Shown: in pieces, positions 47,932-56,052 of the stretch
Layout: each line of letters opens with the position of its first letter
How positions within the stretch are numbered: the stretch's first letter is position 1
Assembly (NCBI RefSeq): GCF_021228295.1
Contig: NZ_JAJQPD010000005.1
Span: 62,001 to 126,000 of the forward strand
DNA: 64,000 bases
Origin: Agromyces humatus
Lineage (GTDB): Bacteria > Actinomycetota > Actinomycetes > Actinomycetales > Microbacteriaceae
Direction: 5' to 3'
The notes under the pieces: generated by a model
What the model saw: only the letters and a program-made list of their open reading frames with translations
What the model was told of the DNA's origin: nothing
Database searches by the model: none
Program-made: the position numbers and the translations under genes

Positions 47932-47945
47932 CTGAGGCGCCTCAG
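47932..47945. terminator. Palindromic hairpin between the small membrane gene and methyltransferase gene
   Basis: CTGAGGCGCCTCAG, a perfect 14-bp palindrome embedded in a run of CCTCAG/CTCAGG repeats (47902-47955). It may end the transcript of the 64-codon membrane protein gene; there is no U-tract. Confidence 0.35.
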
Positions 47946-47950
47946 ACGCC

Positions 47951-48145
47951 TCAGCGTTCGATCGAATCCTGCGATCGCGAGCGACCGATCGCCGAGCGCA
48001 TGACGAAGAAGACGATCACCGCGACCACGGCCACGATGGCGAGCTTGCCGATGAACCAGAGCAGGCTGAACAGCACGTCGACGAGGATCCACGCGATGAT
48101 CACGGCGAGGATGACGCCGATGACGGTCCAGATGGTGCGGCTCAT
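47951..48145 (-). CDS. Small two-helix membrane protein
   Basis: Protein of 64 aa: two hydrophobic spans (TIWTVIGVILAVIIAWILVDVLF and LLWFIGKLAIVAVVAVIVFFVM, each near 20 residues) and a basic-polar tail SAIGRSRSQDSIER. It resembles the many small membrane proteins of Actinobacteria without known role. TAGCCT lies 6 bases before the ATG. Confidence 0.7.
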   Translation of the reverse strand: MSRTIWTVIGVILAVIIAWILVDVLFSLLWFIGKLAIVAVVAVIVFFVMRSAIGRSRSQDSIER

Positions 48146-48151
48146 GGGTCA

Positions 48152-48157
48152 AGGCTA
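48152..48157 (-). promoter_or_regulatory. -10 element of the two-helix membrane gene, leaderless arrangement
   Basis: TAGCCT on the minus strand followed by TGACCC and the ATG at 48145. Confidence 0.5.
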
Positions 48158-48332
48158 GCCGCTGCCGCCGCACGCAGCGGATCGCGCAGCACGGCTTCGC
48201 CGTCAGCGCAACACAGGATCACCGCCCGGCCACTGCTCGTCGCAGCGTGTGATGTCGCTGTGGTGGGTCTGGTGAGGCGCTCATCCTGCGTCGTGCCGGT
48301 AAGAGTGCCGTGCGTCCGCATCGAGGCCGCGT

Positions 48333-48914
48333 TCACTCGCCGAGGCCGGCCGCGCGGGTCGCAGCGCTCACGAAGGCGGGGCGCACGCGGGCCCAGCCGT
48401 CGAGGTAGCCGCCGACCATGGCCGCGTCACGCAAGAGCACGAGCTGTCCGGCGGATGTCGCGGGGTCGGGGGCGCCCGCGGCATCGAGCAGCGACTCGAG
48501 CTCGCCGCGGAACCACTCGCGATGCTCGCCGATGGCCTGGCGCACGGGACTGTCGGCGTCGGGGTACTCGGCCGCCGCGTTGATGAAGGGGCATCCGCGC
48601 GTGTGCAGCCGGGCCACATCGTCGGCGAGACCCTCGATGACGAGGCCGACGAGCTCGTCGGGGTCGTCGGTCGCCGCATGCGCGGCGCCGAACGCGCCGC
48701 GGATCACCGCATCTTCGACCCCGAGGTACGCCTCGACGAGGTCTTCCTTGCTCGGGAAGTGCCGGTAGAACGTGGCGCGCGTGACGCCGGCCGCGGCGAT
48801 GATGCGGTCGACGCCGACCGAGTGGATGCCCTCGCGATAGAAGAGTTCGCTCGCCGTTTGCAGCAGTCGTTCGCGGGCCGCGGAGGCGCCGCCGGGAGTG
48901 GTTCGAGATGCCAT
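48333..48914 (-). CDS. TetR-family regulator
   Basis: Repressor of 193 aa: HTH region RERLLQTASELFYREGIHSVGVDRIIAAAGVTRATFYRHFPSKEDL (in parts), with a C-terminal domain containing RGCPFINAAAEYPDADSPVR, a motif of the group that often controls oxidoreductases and hydrolases. The start has TATCAT 7 bases upstream, and the operator at 48927 overlaps that promoter, implying autoregulation. It is divergent from the hydrolase at 49055, whose promoter carries the second operator copy. Confidence 0.9.
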   Translation of the reverse strand: MASRTTPGGASAARERLLQTASELFYREGIHSVGVDRIIAAAGVTRATFYRHFPSKEDLVEAYLGVEDAVIRGAFGAAHAATDDPDELVGLVIEGLADDVARLHTRGCPFINAAAEYPDADSPVRQAIGEHREWFRGELESLLDAAGAPDPATSAGQLVLLRDAAMVGGYLDGWARVRPAFVSAATRAAGLGE

Positions 48915-48921
48915 ACCGAAA

Positions 48922-48927
48922 ATGATA
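48922..48927 (-). promoter_or_regulatory. -10 element of the TetR gene, leaderless arrangement
   Basis: TATCAT on the minus strand, 7 bases before the ATG at 48914, and directly abutting the operator at 48927-48940. Confidence 0.5.
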
Positions 48928-48940
48928 GAACGATCTTTCT
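48927..48940. promoter_or_regulatory. TetR operator, copy 1
   Basis: AGAACGATCTTTCT, one mismatch from the perfect palindrome at 48995. It overlaps the TetR gene's own promoter. Confidence 0.65.
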
Positions 48941-48948
48941 CTTTTTGC

Positions 48949-48978
48949 TTGACATTCGTTCCGCCATGAGCGTACAGT
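48949..48978 (+). promoter_or_regulatory. Promoter of the alpha/beta hydrolase gene
   Basis: TTGACA (48949-48954), an 18-base spacer and TACAGT (48973-48978): the best housekeeping-type promoter in the window. Transcription should start near 48985, just before operator copy 2. Confidence 0.7.
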
Positions 48979-48994
48979 CTGGGAGTAACAAGAC

Positions 48995-49008
48995 AGAACG
49001 ATCGTTCT
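48995..49008. promoter_or_regulatory. TetR operator, copy 2
   Basis: AGAACGATCGTTCT, a perfect 14-bp palindrome ~10 bases downstream of the expected transcript start, so bound TetR would block elongation into the hydrolase gene. Confidence 0.7.
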
Positions 49009-49054
49009 ACTTCATTGGGAAGCGAACGAGACCGACACCTCAGGAGCAGGAATC

Positions 49055-49888
49055 ATGACCACCACGACCAAGACCCCCATCGTCCTCGTCCACGGCCTCT
49101 GGATGACCCCGAAGAGCTGGAACACCTGGGCCGAGTACTTCCGCGCTCGCGGCCACAAGGTCATCGTCCCGGGGTGGCCCGGCATCGACGACCGCGAGGT
49201 CGCCGACATCCGCTCGAACCCCGAGGCGCTGAAGGGCATCGGCCTGAAGCAGATCGCCGACCACTACGAGCGCATCATCCGCGCCCTCCCCGAGAAGCCG
49301 ATCATCATGGGCCACTCGTTCGGCGGCCTGCTCACCCAGATGCTCGCCGACCGCGACCTCGGTGTCGCCTACGTCGGGGTCGCCCCGGGTCAGCCCGCCG
49401 GCATCTCGACCCTGCCGCTCTCGACGCTGTGGACCGGCACCCCGATCCTCGCGAACCCGTTCGAGAAGAACGGCGCCAAGCCCCTCTCGAAGGCGCACTT
49501 CCATTTCACGTTCGGCAACGACCTCAGCCGCGAGGCATCCGATCGCCTGTGGAACGAGTACGCCGTGAACTCCTACAACCGGGTGTTCTTCGAGGGCGTC
49601 GCCGCGGCCTTCAACGAGCAGGGCGGCGTCAGCCACGTCGACTTCGCACGCGCCGACCGCGCACCGCTGCTCGTCATCACCGGCGGGATCGACCACGTCG
49701 TTCCCCCGGCCATCGGCCGGGCGATCGTCAAGAAGTACCGCTCGACCGGCAGCCCCGCGACGATCGACTACCGCGAGTTCCCGGGCCGCACCCACCGCCT
49801 CGTCAGCCAGGACGGCTGGGAGGAGATCGCCGAGTACGCGCTCACCTGGGCGGTCGAGCACGCCGCCACCCGCACCGCGGCGAACTGA
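49055..49888 (+). CDS. Alpha/beta hydrolase (serine nucleophile)
   Basis: Hydrolase of 277 aa. Features: IVLVHGLWMTPKSWNTW (oxyanion HG), nucleophile elbow GHSFGG, acid residue in TGGIDHVVPP, and catalytic His in FPGRTHRLVSQ, a complete Ser-Asp-His triad. It is probably an esterase or lactonase of the group often under TetR control. GGAGCAGGAA precedes the ATG. It has a strong promoter with an operator and ends with a strong terminator, a self-contained inducible unit with the divergent TetR. Confidence 0.88.
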   Translation: MTTTTKTPIVLVHGLWMTPKSWNTWAEYFRARGHKVIVPGWPGIDDREVADIRSNPEALKGIGLKQIADHYERIIRALPEKPIIMGHSFGGLLTQMLADRDLGVAYVGVAPGQPAGISTLPLSTLWTGTPILANPFEKNGAKPLSKAHFHFTFGNDLSREASDRLWNEYAVNSYNRVFFEGVAAAFNEQGGVSHVDFARADRAPLLVITGGIDHVVPPAIGRAIVKKYRSTGSPATIDYREFPGRTHRLVSQDGWEEIAEYALTWAVEHAATRTAAN

Positions 49889-49908
49889 CCACGCCGGCCA
49901 CGACGCGA

Positions 49909-49940
49909 GAAGGGCGCGGAGCACACGCTCCGCGCCCTTC
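49909..49940. terminator. Terminator hairpin after the hydrolase gene
   Basis: Perfect 14-bp arms GAAGGGCGCGGAGC and GCTCCGCGCCCTTC around the loop ACAC, 20 bases after the stop codon. Confidence 0.8.
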
Positions 49941-50008
49941 GTCGTGCCGCGTATCCTGACGGGGGCGAACGGATGTCCCGTGCCGCGCACTCCCCCGAAG
50001 GACCCGCC

Positions 50009-51121
50009 ATGACCGACCCCACGACGCACCCGGCCGAGCTGCGACCCGAGACCGTCGCGATCGTCGCGGGGCGACCCGCCCATGCACCCGACCAGCCCCT
50101 CAACGTGCCGGTGCATCTCGCATCGACGTACGTCGGCGGCGGCGACGTCGCATACGGGCGCTACGGCAACCCGTCGTGGTCGGCGTTCGAAGACACGCTC
50201 GGCGCGCTCGAGGGCGGTCGGTGCGTCGCGTTCGCGTCGGGCATCGCCGCGGTCTCGGCGGTGCTCGACCTCGTGCCGACCGGTGGTCGGGTCGTGGCGC
50301 CCCGGCACTCGTACACCGGAACCGTGATGCAGCTCGACGACCGGGCGGCGGCTGGCCGAATCGAGGTCGAGTACGTCGACATCACCGACACCCCGGCGGT
50401 GGCCGCAGCCTGCGAGGGAGCCGCGATGCTCTGGTTCGAGTCGCCCACGAATCCGGCCCTCGAAGTCGCCGACATCCCGGCGCTGACCGCGGCAGCCCAC
50501 GCGCACGGCGCGCTCGTGGCCGTCGACAACACATTCGCGACGCCCCTGCTGCAACAGCCTCTCACCGACGGCGTCGACCTCGTCGTGCACTCCGCGACGA
50601 AGTACATCTCGGGTCACAGCGACGTCGTCATGGGCGCGGTGGTCGCCGCCGACCCCGCCCACGCCGACGCGCTCACGACCCGCCGCTCACTCGGCGGCGC
50701 CATTCCCTCGGCGCTCGAGGCGTTCCTCGCGTTGCGCGGGCTGCGCACGCTGCCCGTGCGCATGGAACGCGCACAGGCCACGGCAACCGAGCTCGTGACG
50801 CGGCTCGCCGCCCACCCCGCCCTCGAGGAGGTGCGCTACCCCGGCTTCGGCGCCATCATCTCGATCGTGCTGCGCGGCGGTGCGGCCCCGGCCGAGGCGC
50901 TCGTGGGTCGCACGCGGCTGTGGATCCACGCGACGAGCCTCGGCGGCGTCGAGTCGACCTTCGAGCGCCGTCGCCGCTGGCCGGCCGAAGCGCCGACGAT
51001 CCCCGAGGGACTCGTGCGCCTGTCGGTCGGGCTCGAGCATGTCGACGACCTCTACGCCGACCTCGTCGAGGCGCTCGACGAGGTCGCGGGCGACGCCGTG
51101 TCGCGGCATCCGCTCACCTGA
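50009..51121 (+). CDS. Cys/Met metabolism PLP-dependent enzyme (MetB/MGL-like)
   Basis: Trans-sulfuration-family PLP enzyme of 370 aa. The PLP lysine lies in VVHSATKYISGHSDVVMG, with YGRYGNPSWSAFEDTLGALEG, the ring-stacking segment RHSYTGTV, ESPTNPALEV and the C-terminal WIHATSLGGVESTFERR and RLSVGLEHVDDL. It could be cystathionine gamma-synthase, gamma-lyase or a related enzyme; the usual Tyr of the ring-stacking SLYGGT is replaced by RHSYTG. It is slightly shorter than MetB (~380). GAAGGA lies 7 bases before the ATG at 50009. Confidence 0.85.
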   Translation: MTDPTTHPAELRPETVAIVAGRPAHAPDQPLNVPVHLASTYVGGGDVAYGRYGNPSWSAFEDTLGALEGGRCVAFASGIAAVSAVLDLVPTGGRVVAPRHSYTGTVMQLDDRAAAGRIEVEYVDITDTPAVAAACEGAAMLWFESPTNPALEVADIPALTAAAHAHGALVAVDNTFATPLLQQPLTDGVDLVVHSATKYISGHSDVVMGAVVAADPAHADALTTRRSLGGAIPSALEAFLALRGLRTLPVRMERAQATATELVTRLAAHPALEEVRYPGFGAIISIVLRGGAAPAEALVGRTRLWIHATSLGGVESTFERRRRWPAEAPTIPEGLVRLSVGLEHVDDLYADLVEALDEVAGDAVSRHPLT

Positions 51122-51190
51122 GGTTCTTCCGCTCGTCACCGTTGAGGCCTACCGTGTCAGGTGAATCGGCCGCGTCACGAAGGAGAGCGC

Positions 51191-52459
51191 ATGTCCACGA
51201 AACACCGCATCACCACCGCACTGACCGCCACCGCGGTCGGCGTGCTCGCCGCCGCGACCGTCGGCGCGGGCGCCGCGATCGCTGCCCCACCGTCGGGCGC
51301 CGGCACCACCGACCTGCGGGTGGCGACCTACAACCTGTCGCTCAACCGCAATGTCGAGGGCCAGCTCGTCACCGACCTCAGCACGACCACGAACGCGCAG
51401 GCGAAGACGGTCGCCGAGGTCATCCAGCGGGTGAACCCCGACGTCGTGCTGCTCAACGAGTTCGACTTCGTCGAGGGCGGCCTCGCGGCCGACCTGTTCC
51501 GCGAGAACTACCTCGAGCTGTCGCAGGGCGGCGCCGACCCCGTCGTGTATCCGTACGCGTACGTCGCACCGTCGAACACCGGCATCGCGAGCGGCTTCGA
51601 CCTCAACAACAACGGGGCGACGGTCACGACCCCGGGCGCACCGGGGTACGGCGACGACGCCTTCGGCTTCGGCGCCTTCCCCGGCCAGTTCGGCATGGCC
51701 GTGCTCTCGAAGTACCCGATCGACACCGACGCCGTGCGCACGTTCCAGAACTTCCTGTGGAAGGACATGCCCGGCGCGCTGCTGCCCGACGACCCCAACA
51801 CCGCGGCGCCGGCCGACTGGTACTCGGCCGAAGAGCTCGAGGTGTTCCGCCTCTCGAGCAAGTCGCACTGGGACGTGCCGATCGACGTCAACGGCCGCAC
51901 CGTGCACGCGCTCGTCTCGCACCCGACACCGCCCACGTTCGACGGCGTCGAAGACCGCAACGGGAAGCGCAACCACGACGAGATCCGGTTCTGGGCCGAC
52001 TACGTCACCCCCGGCACGGCCTCGCGCTACATCTCCGACGACGACGGCGCCACCGGCGGGCTCAAGCCGGGTGAGTCGTTCGTGATCCTCGGCGACCAGA
52101 ACGCCGACCCGCTCGACGGCGACTCGGTCGACCAGGCGATCGACCAGTTGCTCGACCACCCGCGCATCACCGACCCGCAGCCGACCTCCGCGGGTGCGGC
52201 CGAGGCGTCGGTGCTGCAGGGCGGCGCCAACCTCGCACACGAGGGCGACCCGGCGCTCGACACGGCCGACTTCAACGACAATCCGGCGCCCGGCAACCTG
52301 CGCGCCGACTACGTGCTGCCGTCTCGCGATCTTCGGGTCGCCGACGCCCGCGTGTTCTGGCCGGTCTCGACCGATCCGCTCTCGGCGCTCACGGGCACGT
52401 TCCCGTTCCCGTCGAGCGACCACCGGCTCGTGTGGGTCGACGTGAAGGTGCGCGGCTGA
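51191..52459 (+). CDS. Secreted endonuclease/exonuclease/phosphatase family protein
   Basis: Secreted protein of 422 aa. The Sec signal (MSTKHRITTALTATAVGVL... AIAA-PPSG) ends near residue 34. EEP-fold motifs are LRVATYNLSLNR, LLNEFDF (metal Glu), HALVSHPTPPTF, VILGDQNADPLDGDS (catalytic Asp/Asn) and the final SSDHRLVWVDV. Relatives are annotated as extracellular nuclease or phosphatase, sometimes induced by phosphate starvation. AGGAGA lies 5 bases before the ATG. TACCGT at 51150 with a GTG 5 bases further on is an alternative leaderless start that would lengthen the signal by 10 residues. Confidence 0.85.
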   Translation: MSTKHRITTALTATAVGVLAAATVGAGAAIAAPPSGAGTTDLRVATYNLSLNRNVEGQLVTDLSTTTNAQAKTVAEVIQRVNPDVVLLNEFDFVEGGLAADLFRENYLELSQGGADPVVYPYAYVAPSNTGIASGFDLNNNGATVTTPGAPGYGDDAFGFGAFPGQFGMAVLSKYPIDTDAVRTFQNFLWKDMPGALLPDDPNTAAPADWYSAEELEVFRLSSKSHWDVPIDVNGRTVHALVSHPTPPTFDGVEDRNGKRNHDEIRFWADYVTPGTASRYISDDDGATGGLKPGESFVILGDQNADPLDGDSVDQAIDQLLDHPRITDPQPTSAGAAEASVLQGGANLAHEGDPALDTADFNDNPAPGNLRADYVLPSRDLRVADARVFWPVSTDPLSALTGTFPFPSSDHRLVWVDVKVRG

Positions 52460-52483
52460 CGCTGCGCTCGGCAGGCGACGCGT

Positions 52484-52520
52484 GACGGATGCCGCGGGCT
52501 TCGGCCCGCGGCATCCGTTC
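52484..52520. terminator. Bidirectional terminator hairpin
   Basis: ACGGATGCCGCGGGC, a TTCG tetraloop and GCCCGCGGCATCCGT, between the convergent secreted nuclease and dehydrogenase genes. Its core is shared with the hairpins at 29867 and 63082. Confidence 0.8.
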
Positions 52521-52558
52521 GTCGTTGCTCGTGGTGCTCGCTGCGTCGTGCTCGGTGG

Positions 52559-53560
52559 CTAGGCGATGCGCAGCACGACGCTGCCCGTCTTGTGGCCGGT
52601 GTCGACGTAGCGGTGCGCCTCGACGATGTCGTCGAGGTCGTAGGTGCGGTCGATGACCGGTCGCAGCGCGCCCGCGTCGGCGAGCCGCGACAGCTCGGCG
52701 AACCGGTCGTGCGTGACGGGTGCACCCGAGACCGTCACGAGCTTGCCGCTGCGGCGGCTGTCGCGTGAGGCCCGCAGCATGCTGCGCAGGTTCGTGACGA
52801 CCAGCAACAGTGCGCCACCCGGCTTGATCGAGTCGGCGACCCGCTCGAACGGGGCGTTGCCGACGCAGTCGAAGATCGCGTCGTAGGTCTCGCCGGTCGC
52901 GGCGAAGTCGTCGGTGGTGTAGTCGATCACGCGGTCGGCTCCGAGCGTGCGCACCAGCTCGACGTTGCGCGGTCCGCAGACGGCGGTGACGCGCGCGCCG
53001 CGCTGCTTCGCGAGCTGCACGACCGCGGTGCCGACGGCGCCCGATGCCCCGTTGACGAGCACCTCGTCGCCGGCCCCGACCTCGCCCTTGTCGAGGAACG
53101 CGAGCGCCGTGTGCCCGCCGAACACGAGCGCGACGGACTCGCGCATGTCGAGGCTCGCCGGCTTGTGCGCGATGGCCTTCGACTGCGGAACGCGGGCGTA
53201 CTCGGCGTGGCCGCCGAACGACCCGCCGGGCATCGCGATGACCTCGTCGCCGGGCGCGAACCCGGTGACGTCTTCGCCGACGGCGACGACCACGCCCGCG
53301 AGGTCCATGCCGAGGACGGGCTTGCGCGGACGGAGGATGCCGAGCGAGATCGGCACGAGGAACCCGAGCCCCTCGGGCAGGTCGCGGCTGCGCATGCGGT
53401 AGTCGGCGATGCTCACGGTGCTCGCGTGCACGCGGACGAGCAGCTCGTCGGCCCGCGGGGTCGGCATCGGGCGCTGCTCGACGCGAACCGCCTCGGGACC
53501 GCCGAAGCGGTATGCGACGGCTGCACGCATCCGCGTGCCCTGGATCTGTTCGGTGTCCAT
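52559..53560 (-). CDS. Zinc-type alcohol dehydrogenase / quinone reductase-like (MDR) protein
   Basis: Medium-chain dehydrogenase/reductase of 333 aa. GDEVLVNGASGAVGTAVVQLAKQRGARVTAVCG is the NADP-binding Rossmann motif (seen in parts), preceded by VLGMDLAGVVVAVGEDVTGFAPGDEVIAM. The catalytic zinc ligands of true alcohol dehydrogenases are not evident, so it belongs with quinone-oxidoreductase-like MDRs. GGGGAGG lies 6 bases before the ATG at 53560. Two tandem CTTAC-N3-GTAAG palindromes in its promoter make it the likely target of the divergent TetR gene. Confidence 0.86.
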   Translation of the reverse strand: MDTEQIQGTRMRAAVAYRFGGPEAVRVEQRPMPTPRADELLVRVHASTVSIADYRMRSRDLPEGLGFLVPISLGILRPRKPVLGMDLAGVVVAVGEDVTGFAPGDEVIAMPGGSFGGHAEYARVPQSKAIAHKPASLDMRESVALVFGGHTALAFLDKGEVGAGDEVLVNGASGAVGTAVVQLAKQRGARVTAVCGPRNVELVRTLGADRVIDYTTDDFAATGETYDAIFDCVGNAPFERVADSIKPGGALLLVVTNLRSMLRASRDSRRSGKLVTVSGAPVTHDRFAELSRLADAGALRPVIDRTYDLDDIVEAHRYVDTGHKTGSVVLRIA

Positions 53561-53576
53561 GAGTGCCTCCCCTTGC

Positions 53577-53603
53577 CTTACGTTGTAAGTCTTACACTGT
53601 AAG
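53577..53603. promoter_or_regulatory. Tandem TetR operators
   Basis: Two 13-bp palindromes, CTTAC-GTT-GTAAG (53577-53589) and CTTAC-ACT-GTAAG (53591-53603), separated by one base. They lie just upstream of the dehydrogenase gene and cover its likely promoter. Confidence 0.75.
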
Positions 53604-53707
53604 ATAGACCGTGATCGCGGAATTGTCGAGAGGTCCTCGAAGAAATTCCGCAATCGGGTCGGCGGTGGGTTGCCGCCTTGTACCGTTGAGCAGAGGGGAG
53701 GCAGCCG

Positions 53708-54403
53708 ATGTCATCGATCGCCGAGCAGGCAGCAGCACCCGGCCCCGCGCGCCGCACTCCCCTCACGCGCGACCGCGTGCTGCAGACCGCCCTCGACCTC
53801 GCCGACACGAGCGGCATCGCATCGCTCACGATCCGCAGGCTGGCCGAGCAGCTCGGCGTCGAGGCGATGTCGCTCTATTACCACGTGGCCAACAAGGAGG
53901 CGATCCTCGACGGCGTCGTCGACCTCGTCTTCCGCGAGATCGAGCAGGTCGTCGACGGCTTCGAGGTGGCCGAGTCGGATGACTCGTGGAAGGCCTCGCT
54001 GCGCGAGCGCATCCTCGGGGCGCGCACCGTCATGCTGCGACATCCGTGGGCACCAGCCGTCATGGACACCCGCGCCGGCATGGGTCTCACCCAGGCCCGC
54101 TACGTCGACTCGATCGTCGGCACCCTGCGGTCGGGCGGGTTCTCGTACGACCTCATCCACCACTCGATGCACGCCCTCGGCAGCCGCATGTTCGGGTTCA
54201 CGCAGGAACTCGGCGACGACAACGACTCGAGCGGCGCCGACGACATGGCGCAACTCGCCGAGCACGTGCCGCACCTCGCGAGCATGCTCGCGGCCGTCGC
54301 GCACGCCGACCCCGATTCGACGCTCGGCTGGTGCGACGACCAATTCGAGTTCGAGTTCGGCCTCGACATCGTGCTCGACGGGCTCGAGCGGGCAGGCGGT
54401 TAG
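53708..54403 (+). CDS. TetR-family regulator
   Basis: Repressor of 231 aa: LTRDRVLQTALDLADTSGIASLTIRRLAEQLGVEAMSLYYHVANKEAILDGVVD (in parts) is a TetR HTH of the VEAMSLYYHVANK type, followed by the longer ligand domain seen in TetR/TetR_C proteins (HHSMHALGSRMFGFTQEL). GGGGAGG lies 7 bases before the ATG and TACCGT (53681-53686) is a likely -10. It is divergent from the MDR dehydrogenase with two operator palindromes between them. Its stop overlaps the stop of the histidine phosphatase gene on the other strand. Confidence 0.9.
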   Translation: MSSIAEQAAAPGPARRTPLTRDRVLQTALDLADTSGIASLTIRRLAEQLGVEAMSLYYHVANKEAILDGVVDLVFREIEQVVDGFEVAESDDSWKASLRERILGARTVMLRHPWAPAVMDTRAGMGLTQARYVDSIVGTLRSGGFSYDLIHHSMHALGSRMFGFTQELGDDNDSSGADDMAQLAEHVPHLASMLAAVAHADPDSTLGWCDDQFEFEFGLDIVLDGLERAGG

Positions 54404-55053
54404 CTCGCCGGCTGCAGCTCCCCCGCGCGCTCGAGGTCGCCGAGCACGTCGACGAAGGGTACCCCGGCGACGGTCAGCACCTGCCACGCGGCATCCGTCG
54501 ACGGTCGCGATGCGCCATCTGTCGATGCGACCGACCGATTCGACCGCACGTGCGACGACGAGAGGTTGTCGAGCCGAGGGTAGTCGCGCGCGTCGTGCCC
54601 GGTGATCGCCGCGAGCGTGTAGCGGATGAGCGTGCCGTGCGCGACGACGAGCACGCGCGTGCCGTCGTGGTCGCGGGCGACGCGCTCGAGGCCGCGCAAG
54701 CCGCGCTCGCCGACCTGGTGGTCGGGCTCCTTGCCGGCGAAGTCGCGGTGGGGCCAGCGGGTGTCGAGGTCGGCGACGAGCGTTCCCTCGGCCTCGCCGA
54801 ACTCCTGCTCGACGAGCTCGTCGTACGCCGCGCCGAGCGGCAGGTCGAGGTGATCGGCCAGGATCGCGGCGGTCTCTCGCGCGCGGCCGAGCGGCGAGCT
54901 CACGACCGCGTGCCACGGTTCGGCGGCGAACGCGGATGCCGCGGCGCGCGCCTGCGCACGACCGGTGTCGTTGAGCGGGATGTCGGTGCGGCCCTGCATG
55001 CGGGCGGCGAGGTTCCAGTCGGTCTGACCGTGACGGATGAGGGCGAGCACCAT
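54400..55053 (-). CDS. Histidine phosphatase (phosphoglycerate mutase-like)
   Basis: Enzyme of 217 aa of the RHG superfamily. LIRHGQTDWNLAARMQGRTDIPLNDTGRAQA contains the catalytic His in RHG; SSPLGRARETA and EQEFGEAEGTL follow, with the second His in VLVVAHGTLIR. It is likely a broad phosphatase rather than a mutase. The 3' end overlaps the TetR gene by 4 bases, tail to tail. TAGGCT lies 7 bases before the ATG; GGGAG is also present but too close to the start. Confidence 0.88.
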   Translation of the reverse strand: MVLALIRHGQTDWNLAARMQGRTDIPLNDTGRAQARAAASAFAAEPWHAVVSSPLGRARETAAILADHLDLPLGAAYDELVEQEFGEAEGTLVADLDTRWPHRDFAGKEPDHQVGERGLRGLERVARDHDGTRVLVVAHGTLIRYTLAAITGHDARDYPRLDNLSSSHVRSNRSVASTDGASRPSTDAAWQVLTVAGVPFVDVLGDLERAGELQPAS

Positions 55054-55060
55054 ATCTCCC

Positions 55061-55066
55061 AGCCTA
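55061..55066 (-). promoter_or_regulatory. -10 element of the histidine phosphatase gene, leaderless arrangement
   Basis: TAGGCT on the minus strand followed by 7 bases and the ATG at 55053. Confidence 0.45.
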
Positions 55067-55191
55067 GGCACGCAAGATGAACGGATGCTCCGTGCTGCGA
55101 CGTCATCGCCCCGATCCCCGAGCAGATGCCGCACTCCGACGGCACGTTCTGAGGGGCGCCTCCGCTCAGCGTCTCGTCGTCGAGCGGGGCT

Positions 55192-55197
55192 TAGGCT
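55192..55197 (+). promoter_or_regulatory. -10 element of the EI24 gene, leaderless arrangement
   Basis: TAGGCT followed by GTTGCC and the GTG at 55204. Confidence 0.5.
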
Positions 55198-55203
55198 GTT
55201 GCC

Positions 55204-55980
55204 GTGATCAGGCGGTTCGCATCGGGGGTGGCGCTGCTCGCTCGCGGCTTCGGCTTCTGGCGCCGTCGTCCCGGAGTCATGGCGCTCGGGATCGTGCCCG
55301 CCGCGATCGTGTTCGTGGTCATCGTCTCGGCGCTCATCGCCCTCGGCATCAACCTGCCCGGACTCGTCGCGTGGGCGACCCCCTTCGCCGACGGCTGGGA
55401 CGAGTTCTGGGCGAACGCGCTGCGCTACGGGATCGCGTTCGTCACCTTCACCGGCGCGGTCGTGCTCGCGGCCATCACCTTCACGGCGCTCACCCTCGCG
55501 GTCGGCGATCCGTTCTACGAGCGCATCTGGCGCGCGGTCGAACTCGACCTCGGCGGCGAGGTGCCCGAGCAGGGTGCCGGGTTCTGGAGGGGCGTCGCGG
55601 ATGCCGCGGGGCTCGTCGCCCTCGGCATCGTCGCCGCGCTCGTGGTCGCGCTCGTCGGCTTCATCCCGCTCGTCGGCGGGGTCGCCGCGCCCGTGCTCGG
55701 CGTGGTCGCATCGGGCTGGCTGCTCGCCCGCGAGCTCTCCTCTCGGGCGTTCGACGCCCGCGGCATCTCCGCCGCCGACCGCGCCGTGCTCCTGCGCGGC
55801 AGCCGTGCGCAGCTGCTCGGGTTCGGCGTCGCCACCCAGCTCTGCTTCCTGGTGCCGCTCGGCGCGATCGTCACGATGCCGGCCGCGGTCGCGGGCTCGA
55901 CGATGCTCGCCCGCGGTGTGCTCGACGCGGCCGCCGTCGCTCCCCTGCAGGCTGCGCCCACCGAGCCGCCACTGCCTTGA
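55204..55980 (+). CDS. EI24 domain-containing membrane protein (CysZ-like fold)
   Basis: Membrane protein of 258 aa of the EI24/CysZ family. An N-terminal FASGVALLARGFGFWRRRPGVM helix precedes four to six hydrophobic segments; GDPFYERIWRAVELDLG and the late ARELSSRAFDARGISAADRAVLLRGSRAQLLGFG are the family's conserved soluble loops. CysZ imports sulfate in Proteobacteria; the actinobacterial homologues are uncharacterised. It uses a GTG start. Confidence 0.8.
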   Translation: MIRRFASGVALLARGFGFWRRRPGVMALGIVPAAIVFVVIVSALIALGINLPGLVAWATPFADGWDEFWANALRYGIAFVTFTGAVVLAAITFTALTLAVGDPFYERIWRAVELDLGGEVPEQGAGFWRGVADAAGLVALGIVAALVVALVGFIPLVGGVAAPVLGVVASGWLLARELSSRAFDARGISAADRAVLLRGSRAQLLGFGVATQLCFLVPLGAIVTMPAAVAGSTMLARGVLDAAAVAPLQAAPTEPPLP

Positions 55981-56052
55981 CGCGGGCGTCCTGCGGGAGG
56001 AGGCTCGCACCGAGGGTCGGGAGGCACACGCGCTCATGAGGAGGTGGGGCAG

